Position numbers and translations under genes: made by a program. A stretch of 28,896 nucleotides of DNA, from contig JAFXPL010000124.1 in assembly GCA_017527945.1 (NCBI GenBank), forward strand, positions 1 through 28,896, written 5' to 3'. The number at the start of each line of letters is the position of its first letter. Within the stretch, counting starts at the first letter, position 1. This document shows positions 24,629-28,896 of this stretch, in pieces. The notes beneath the pieces were generated by a model. It ran no database searches. It had not been told where the DNA came from and worked only from the letters and a program-made list of their open reading frames with translations. This DNA is from Bacteroidales bacterium. Its GTDB lineage: Bacteria > Bacteroidota > Bacteroidia > Bacteroidales > WCHB1-69.

Positions 24629-25465
24629 ATGAAAATGAAGAAAATAGCAATTGGAATTGGGGCAGCCTGTGCCCTGCTGCTCGTGACCGGCTTGTTGGTC
24701 AAAGGGAAAGGCTCCTCGCGCCCGTCGCAGGCGACAGTGACCGCCTCCTCCGTCGAAACCTCGTTTGTCAATAGCGGATCATACGAAGTCCCGCGCTTCA
24801 GACGGGTTCGAGAGCATTCACAACAGATTGAGCATAAGGCCTATACGGTTGACTACAACGAGGAGTGGCGACTGCCGAACTGGGTGGCCTATTCGTTGAC
24901 GGACCAGCAGACGAAGGGACCAGTGGAGCGTTACAACAAGTTCATGCCCGACCCGCAGGTGAAAGGCGCCACTGCGCAGTTCTGGGACTACCGGAACAGC
25001 GCCTACGACCGTGGTCACATGGTGCCGGCCGGCGACATGAAGTGGGACCAGACCGCCATGATGGAGTGCTTCTACCTGAGTAACATCTGCCCGCAAAACC
25101 ATGCCCTCAACGAGGGTGATTGGAACTATTTGGAGAACCGTGTGCGCGGATGGGCCAACTTCTTCGGCAAGGTCTATGTCGCCTGTGGTCCGATTGTTTC
25201 CAAGCATCCGGCGGTGATCGGCGAGAACTGCATCGCCGTGCCCGACTCGTTCTTCAAAGTGGTGCTGTGTGACATGCGCGGCACGTGGAATGCCATCGGT
25301 TTCGTCTATCCGAACGATGGCACACCCCACAACTTGTCGTTTTATTGCCGGACGGTCGACCAGGTGGAGGAAATCACGGGCATCGACTTCTTCCCTGGTT
25401 TGCCCGATGATATTGAGAACAGTGTGGAAAAAACATATAATAAAGAATCTTGGTGGATTCGTTGA
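24629..25465 (+). CDS. Exported DNA/RNA non-specific endonuclease (NUC1 type)
   Basis: A 278-residue protein with a single N-terminal hydrophobic segment (about 5-25), a signal or membrane anchor. The betabetaalpha-metal nuclease core is clear: DRGHMVPAGDM (127-137) with catalytic His130, then NICPQNHALNEGDWNYLE (152-169) with the metal-binding Asn and the Glu. It would cleave DNA and RNA outside the cytoplasm, for nutrient salvage or defence against external DNA. I chose ATG 24629. A GTG 16 codons earlier adds only polar residues before the signal, and an ATG two codons later is also possible. Confidence 0.9.
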   Translation: MKMKKIAIGIGAACALLLVTGLLVKGKGSSRPSQATVTASSVETSFVNSGSYEVPRFRRVREHSQQIEHKAYTVDYNEEWRLPNWVAYSLTDQQTKGPVERYNKFMPDPQVKGATAQFWDYRNSAYDRGHMVPAGDMKWDQTAMMECFYLSNICPQNHALNEGDWNYLENRVRGWANFFGKVYVACGPIVSKHPAVIGENCIAVPDSFFKVVLCDMRGTWNAIGFVYPNDGTPHNLSFYCRTVDQVEEITGIDFFPGLPDDIENSVEKTYNKESWWIR

Positions 25466-25494
25466 CGAATGTATCATTTCTTTTTTTACTTTTG
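25462..25494 (+). promoter_or_regulatory. Likely Bacteroidota-type promoter of the LEA-like/TerB-like pair
   Basis: TTG at 25462-25464 and TACTTTTG at 25487-25494, with a spacer of 22 bases, slightly longer than ideal. The TTG overlaps the stop of the nuclease gene. The pair of small genes starts 28 bases downstream. Confidence 0.6.
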
Positions 25495-25521
25495 CGGCCT
25501 AAAACTTTAAATTGCAAGAAA

Positions 25522-25950
25522 ATGACAGAAAATGATCCTCAAAATGGAAACAAAAGTTTCCTCCAGAAGGTTCTGGACAAGTTTAAATCGACGTCCAAGG
25601 AGGTTGCCGACAAGGTGGAAGACACCATCGATGACATGAAGGAATCCGAATTTGGCGAAAAGGTCTCCAATGCGGCCAATGCGGTCAGTGACAAGGCCAA
25701 GGACATGATCCAGGATGTCAAGGGCAGTGAGTTTGCCGACAAACTTGACGACATGAAGGATGCCGTGGTGGACAAAGCCCGGGATCTGGGCGGCGACGTG
25801 ACCAATTTCTGCGCCGACAAGATGAAGAAGGTCATCGGCAAAATCAACTTCGATGAGACGTTGAGCTCCCTTCGGGAGAGACAGGAAAAGACCGGGCGCG
25901 ACATGTCGGGTCTTATCAATTTCGTTGAAAAACTTCAAAACATTAAATAA
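25522..25950 (+). CDS. LEA/YtxH-like amphipathic helical protein with internal repeat
   Basis: A 142-residue, highly charged protein with no signal peptide. Residues 42-68 and 69-95 are a tandem repeat with a 27-residue offset (SEFGEKVSNAANAVSDKAKD against SEFADKLDDMKDAVVDKARD). Short Ala/Asp/Lys-rich 11-residue-like periods recall YtxH and LEA/apolipoprotein-type stress proteins that form long amphipathic helices. I do not recognise a defined enzyme. The start at 25522 follows the promoter; an in-frame upstream start at 25450 would overlap both the promoter and the nuclease gene. It is followed after 9 bases by the TerB-like gene. A role in stress or membrane protection is conjecture. Confidence 0.75.
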   Translation: MTENDPQNGNKSFLQKVLDKFKSTSKEVADKVEDTIDDMKESEFGEKVSNAANAVSDKAKDMIQDVKGSEFADKLDDMKDAVVDKARDLGGDVTNFCADKMKKVIGKINFDETLSSLRERQEKTGRDMSGLINFVEKLQNIK

Positions 25951-25959
25951 CAGAGAATT

Positions 25960-26460
25960 ATGGCAGACGTGAATATTTTGTCCCAATTGCAGGACTTACT
26001 GAAGAACGCCAACTTGAACGATTTGATCAAGCAGGCGGAGGTTGCCATGGGTAAAGAGAACCAGGCCAACAACAATGCGCAAGCGGAAGAGAAAAAGGGC
26101 GGCGGTATCCTCGGCGGTCTCGTAAAAGGCTTGGCCGTGGGCGGTGGCGTGGCTGGCATCGTCAAGGTGCTGAAGATGCTCAAATCATTCCAGGGCGGAA
26201 AAATTCTCGGAAACTTGGGCAAACTGGCCGGTGTCTCTTCTCTGATGGGAGCCGCCACGAAGTTGCAGGAGTCTCCTGAAAACACTGAAGTTCAAGAGAA
26301 TAAGCTGAATGAGCTGGATTTGATGGTGGCCATGGTCATCGAGGACGGCGTGATTTCTCCGGAAGAGGAGGAGATGCTGTCGAAGAAGGCTGAGGAACTC
26401 GGGCTGAACGTGCCGGAATTCTTGGCCGAGGTGCGCGAGAAATGCGCCCTGCAGGCTTAG
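25960..26460 (+). CDS. Small protein with Gly-rich hydrophobic middle and TerB-like C-terminus
   Basis: A 166-residue protein in three parts. There is a polar N-terminus with Gln/Asn-rich linker (1-46), a Gly-rich hydrophobic segment (47-95, GGGILGGLVKGLAVGGGVAGI) that could insert in or lie on a membrane, and an acidic helical end (114-166). In the last part, LDLMVAMVIEDGVISPEEEEML resembles the helix-loop-helix of TerB-type (tellurite-resistance) domains, a weak likeness. It is transcribed with the preceding gene. Its TAG overlaps the stop of the convergent MutS-like gene. Confidence 0.7.
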   Translation: MADVNILSQLQDLLKNANLNDLIKQAEVAMGKENQANNNAQAEEKKGGGILGGLVKGLAVGGGVAGIVKVLKMLKSFQGGKILGNLGKLAGVSSLMGAATKLQESPENTEVQENKLNELDLMVAMVIEDGVISPEEEEMLSKKAEELGLNVPEFLAEVREKCALQA

Positions 26461-27833
26461 GATTTCCGTTCCGGTTCGCATTCCGCGAGGAACTCCTCGT
26501 CAACATGCAACAGACGCGCAATGGTGAACGCCTCTTTGGGGACGTCATCGTTGCGCGTTTCGATTAGCGTGTAGTCCATATAGTCGGAAATGTGGCCGAT
26601 ACTCAGCGAATTAACGCCGTCTGGAATCTGCAAGCCTTTGACACGCAGTCGTTTGCAATCGACGTTGAGGCCGCTGTAGTGCGTGGTCACGATAGCGGTG
26701 AGCCGAAGCTTGCCGCAAATGCGGATGAACCCGTTCACCATGCGTTTGCCCTCGTCGGGGTTGGTGGTGCGGGCCAGCTCATCCACTAAGGCGAACACTC
26801 GCTTGCCTTCCCTCGCGGCTTTGATGATGCGGTCGATGGTGAGCACCTCCACGGCGAAGGAGGAGAGTCCGTTCAGTGCCGACTGCCGGTCGCCGATGCT
26901 GGTGATGACTTCATCGACAATCGGTAAGGTGGCCGATTCGGCGGGCAAGAAGAATCCGAATTGGAACAGATACTGCGCGAGCGCCATCGATTGCAGCAGC
27001 ACCGATTTGCCGGCCATGTTCGCCCCCGTGATCAGCACGGTTTCGCGCCCGAACGTGATGCTCACGGGCTGGAACCGACGTCCTTTCTGCGACAGGGAGG
27101 CTGCGATTTCCGGGTTGGTGAGGTTTTTGAGGACGTGGCCTTCGCCGATTTGGGGCTTGCAGGCGTTCCATTCCTTGGCGAGACGGGCTTTGGCCATCAG
27201 CAGGTCGAGTTGTGCGGTGCTGAGCAGGTTCTGCGCCAGCGCGTCGTTGTGCGGCCGCAGCTGCTCGCTGAGTTTCGCCCGCAGCCGGTCCTCGATTTCC
27301 TGAGCCCGGAAACGGTACGTCTCCAGCTCTTGGCTCTCCTCTGTGGCTTTCATCTTTTCGCGCAGGCAGGCCAGCTCCTCGTCGTAGGCCGAATAGACGT
27401 AGAAATGGGGGATGTTCGTGTGCTCGGGGTCGAGGATGCGCACTGTTTCCGTCATGGAGGCGTAGGGCAGCCAACTTATTTCCAATTTCTTGACATCTTG
27501 GGCGATGATGTCGGTCAGGATGGCCGTCTTCTTGATTTCGAAGAGCTGTATGTCGTCCATCACCGCGCCGTTTTTCAGGGCGAGTAGGGTGGGGGCGATG
27601 TTGTTGAGCTGGTGAATTTGCTGGGTGAGATGCGCCAGGGTGGGGCGGTGACGCTCCTCCCCGCAAATGTGGTCAATGGCGGCCACGCGGTCGAACTCGG
27701 CGGCAAGTTCGCTGGCATCGGTGTATAGGGGCTGATCCAGCAGATGCTGCCTCCCGAGATTGGAGGTGAACTGCATTCTCTCATAGACAAATCGCAGCGA
27801 CGGCTGCTGCTCAAAGGCGTTTTTGAATCGCAT
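26457..27833 (-). CDS. MutS-like ATPase without mismatch-recognition domain
   Basis: A 458-residue protein with helical N-terminal core/clamp-like regions (1-250) and the MutS C-terminal ATPase. Walker A is GANMAGKSVLL (270-280), Walker B FALVDELARTTNPDEG (347-362), and a trailing TTHYSG (383-388) contains His385. It lacks the mismatch-binding domain I of MutS and the Smr nuclease of MutS2, so it is not the main repair protein. MutS-like reactivating factors for B12 aminomutases (KamB/KamC type) have a similar DELARTTNP-type Walker B, and this is the best alternative name. No aminomutase gene is nearby to support it. A Bacteroidota -7 element lies 46 bases upstream. Confidence 0.8.
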   Translation of the reverse strand: MRFKNAFEQQPSLRFVYERMQFTSNLGRQHLLDQPLYTDASELAAEFDRVAAIDHICGEERHRPTLAHLTQQIHQLNNIAPTLLALKNGAVMDDIQLFEIKKTAILTDIIAQDVKKLEISWLPYASMTETVRILDPEHTNIPHFYVYSAYDEELACLREKMKATEESQELETYRFRAQEIEDRLRAKLSEQLRPHNDALAQNLLSTAQLDLLMAKARLAKEWNACKPQIGEGHVLKNLTNPEIAASLSQKGRRFQPVSITFGRETVLITGANMAGKSVLLQSMALAQYLFQFGFFLPAESATLPIVDEVITSIGDRQSALNGLSSFAVEVLTIDRIIKAAREGKRVFALVDELARTTNPDEGKRMVNGFIRICGKLRLTAIVTTHYSGLNVDCKRLRVKGLQIPDGVNSLSIGHISDYMDYTLIETRNDDVPKEAFTIARLLHVDEEFLAECEPERKS

Positions 27834-27879
27834 ATCGTGACGGTTGTTATTCTGAAATCCGGACTTTGAAAATGGTCGG

Positions 27880-27887
27880 CAAAGATA
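27880..27887 (-). promoter_or_regulatory. Bacteroidota -7 element upstream of the MutS-like gene
   Basis: TATCTTTG on the minus strand, 46 bases before the ATG at 27833. A TTTG lies further upstream at a 26-base spacing, longer than usual. The region 27834-27984 is shared with the divergent transporter gene. Confidence 0.5.
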
Positions 27888-27955
27888 GCATTTTTATGGG
27901 CAGACGGCATTGCCAAAGATTCCTCGTTCATTCTTCGAGGTAAGGTTAAAAATCG

Positions 27956-27963
27956 TATTTTTG
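27956..27963 (+). promoter_or_regulatory. Bacteroidota -7 element upstream of the EamA transporter gene
   Basis: TATTTTTG, 21 bases before the ATG at 27985, fits TAnnTTTG. No convincing -33 TTG is seen at 19-21 bases. Confidence 0.5.
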
Positions 27964-27984
27964 CCGCCTGTTTTTGAAAAGCGT

Positions 27985-28893
27985 ATGGAAGCCAAAGGGA
28001 ATCGGAAATGGGTCGGGCATCTCGCGGTGCTGGCCGTCTATATTATTTTCGGGGTGAACCCGAACTGCTCGAAGGCGGTGGTGCCGGACTACATCACGCC
28101 CGAGTGCTACACGGCTTTGCGTCTTGTCTTCGGGGCGGCGGGCTTTTGGCTGATTTCCCTTTTCACACCGCGCGAGAAGGTGCCCCGTCGCGACATGGCG
28201 CTCATTCTTCTCGGGGCCGTCTCCCTCTACGGCACTCTCTGGGCCTTCGCCGAGGCCATGCGTTTCATCTCGCCCACCTACGTGTCGCTCATCTCCGCCA
28301 TGTCGCCCTTGGTGGTCATGCTCATGGCTGCCGTCTTCCTCAAGGAGCCGATCTCCTCGCGGAAGGCCGCCGGGGTCTTCTTCGGCATCGCCGGTGCCCT
28401 GATGATGATCGTCTTCTCCCTGCACGGCGACACGCACTACAGCAACGTCGGCGCCCTGCTCTGCCTCGTCAACATCCTGTTCTATGCCGCCTACCTGCTC
28501 ATCACCCGCGCTATCTCCCCGAAATACTCGTCCGTCACGATGATGAAGTGGATGTTTCTGTTCAGTGCGCTGCTGAGCATTCCCGCTGCTGTCCCGTCGG
28601 TCACTGCATCGCCGATCCTGATGGGCACTGCTCCTGCGATGGCCTACGTTAACATGCTGGTTGTCGCGCTCTTCGCCACGGTCATCGCCTACTTCTTGCT
28701 GCCCGTCGCCCTGCGCTACCTGCGTCCCACCACCGTCAGCATGTACAGCAACCTGCAGCCCATCGTCACGGCCGTGCTCGCCATCGCTGTCGGCCAGGAT
28801 GTCTTCACCTGGAACAAGCCGGTGGCCCTCGTCCTCGTCATCATCGGCGTATTCCTCGTCACCACCAGCAGAGCGAAATCAATTGAAAATTGA
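27985..28893 (+). CDS. EamA/DMT family transporter
   Basis: A 302-residue membrane protein with about ten hydrophobic helices in two EamA halves. The first runs from AVYIIFGVNPNCSKAVV and contains the SPTYVSLISAMSPLVVMLMA segment. The second runs from YSNVGALLCLVNILFYAAYLL and contains the RPTTVSMYSNLQPIVTAVLA segment. The family exports or imports amino acids, nucleobases and other small metabolites across the inner membrane; the substrate is unknown. I start at ATG 27985 because the further upstream in-frame start would run through the -7 element and lacks EamA-like sequence. The gene ends 3 bases before the window edge. Confidence 0.88.
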   Translation: MEAKGNRKWVGHLAVLAVYIIFGVNPNCSKAVVPDYITPECYTALRLVFGAAGFWLISLFTPREKVPRRDMALILLGAVSLYGTLWAFAEAMRFISPTYVSLISAMSPLVVMLMAAVFLKEPISSRKAAGVFFGIAGALMMIVFSLHGDTHYSNVGALLCLVNILFYAAYLLITRAISPKYSSVTMMKWMFLFSALLSIPAAVPSVTASPILMGTAPAMAYVNMLVVALFATVIAYFLLPVALRYLRPTTVSMYSNLQPIVTAVLAIAVGQDVFTWNKPVALVLVIIGVFLVTTSRAKSIEN

Positions 28894-28896
28894 AAA

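Overview
This window most likely comes from a member of the Bacteroidota, probably the order Bacteroidales. Several promoter sites match the phylum's TTG/TTTG (-33) plus TAnnTTTG (-7) pattern. One secreted protein ends in a type IX secretion (T9SS) C-terminal sorting domain, a PorV/PorQ-family barrel is present, and classical Shine-Dalgarno sites are mostly absent. No rRNA, tRNA, CRISPR array or complete mobile element was found.

Layout. Positions 1-270 (minus) hold the start of an Rpn/PD-(D/E)XK nuclease-transposase gene with a good promoter. Positions 449-3040 (minus) hold a GH2 beta-mannosidase lipoprotein gene broken by one in-frame TAA. Positions 3111-12910 (minus) are the most striking part: a tight, same-strand cluster. 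In transcription order it encodes a single-chain ABC amino-acid-type importer of 931 residues, an RsbU-like sensor phosphatase, an RsbW-like anti-sigma kinase, a STAS antagonist, a RelA/SpoT-type alarmone synthetase, a small HD alarmone hydrolase, a lipoprotein-permease fusion, and a cognate ATPase. Both importers carry a substrate-binding module whose two halves are in swapped order (circular permutation). Both ATPases end in about 110 extra residues that resemble a decayed RsbW-type fold. I read the cluster as a nutrient-import, stringent-response and partner-switching module; that functional link is inference.

Positions 13073-14974 (plus) carry a secreted endonuclease/exonuclease/phosphatase-family protein, a 7-bp-period repeat array (14087-14219), and a polyprenol-phosphate sugar transferase. 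Positions 15047-18715 (plus) are a visibly AT-richer two-gene island: a T9SS-sorted secreted protein and a GH5-like glycosidase with FG-GAP/VCBS-type repeats.

Positions 18851-24557 (plus) are core genes: THUMP-type rRNA methyltransferase, PorV/PorQ-family barrel, deoxyribose-phosphate aldolase, HU, a 29-residue basic ribosome-type protein, RNase E/G and RecX. A strong terminator-like hairpin sits just before the RNase E/G start, and a perfect 12-bp inverted repeat lies inside recX. Positions 24629-26460 (plus) hold a secreted NUC1-type nuclease and two small stress-like proteins. Positions 26457-27833 (minus) hold a MutS-like ATPase, and 27985-28893 (plus) an EamA transporter.
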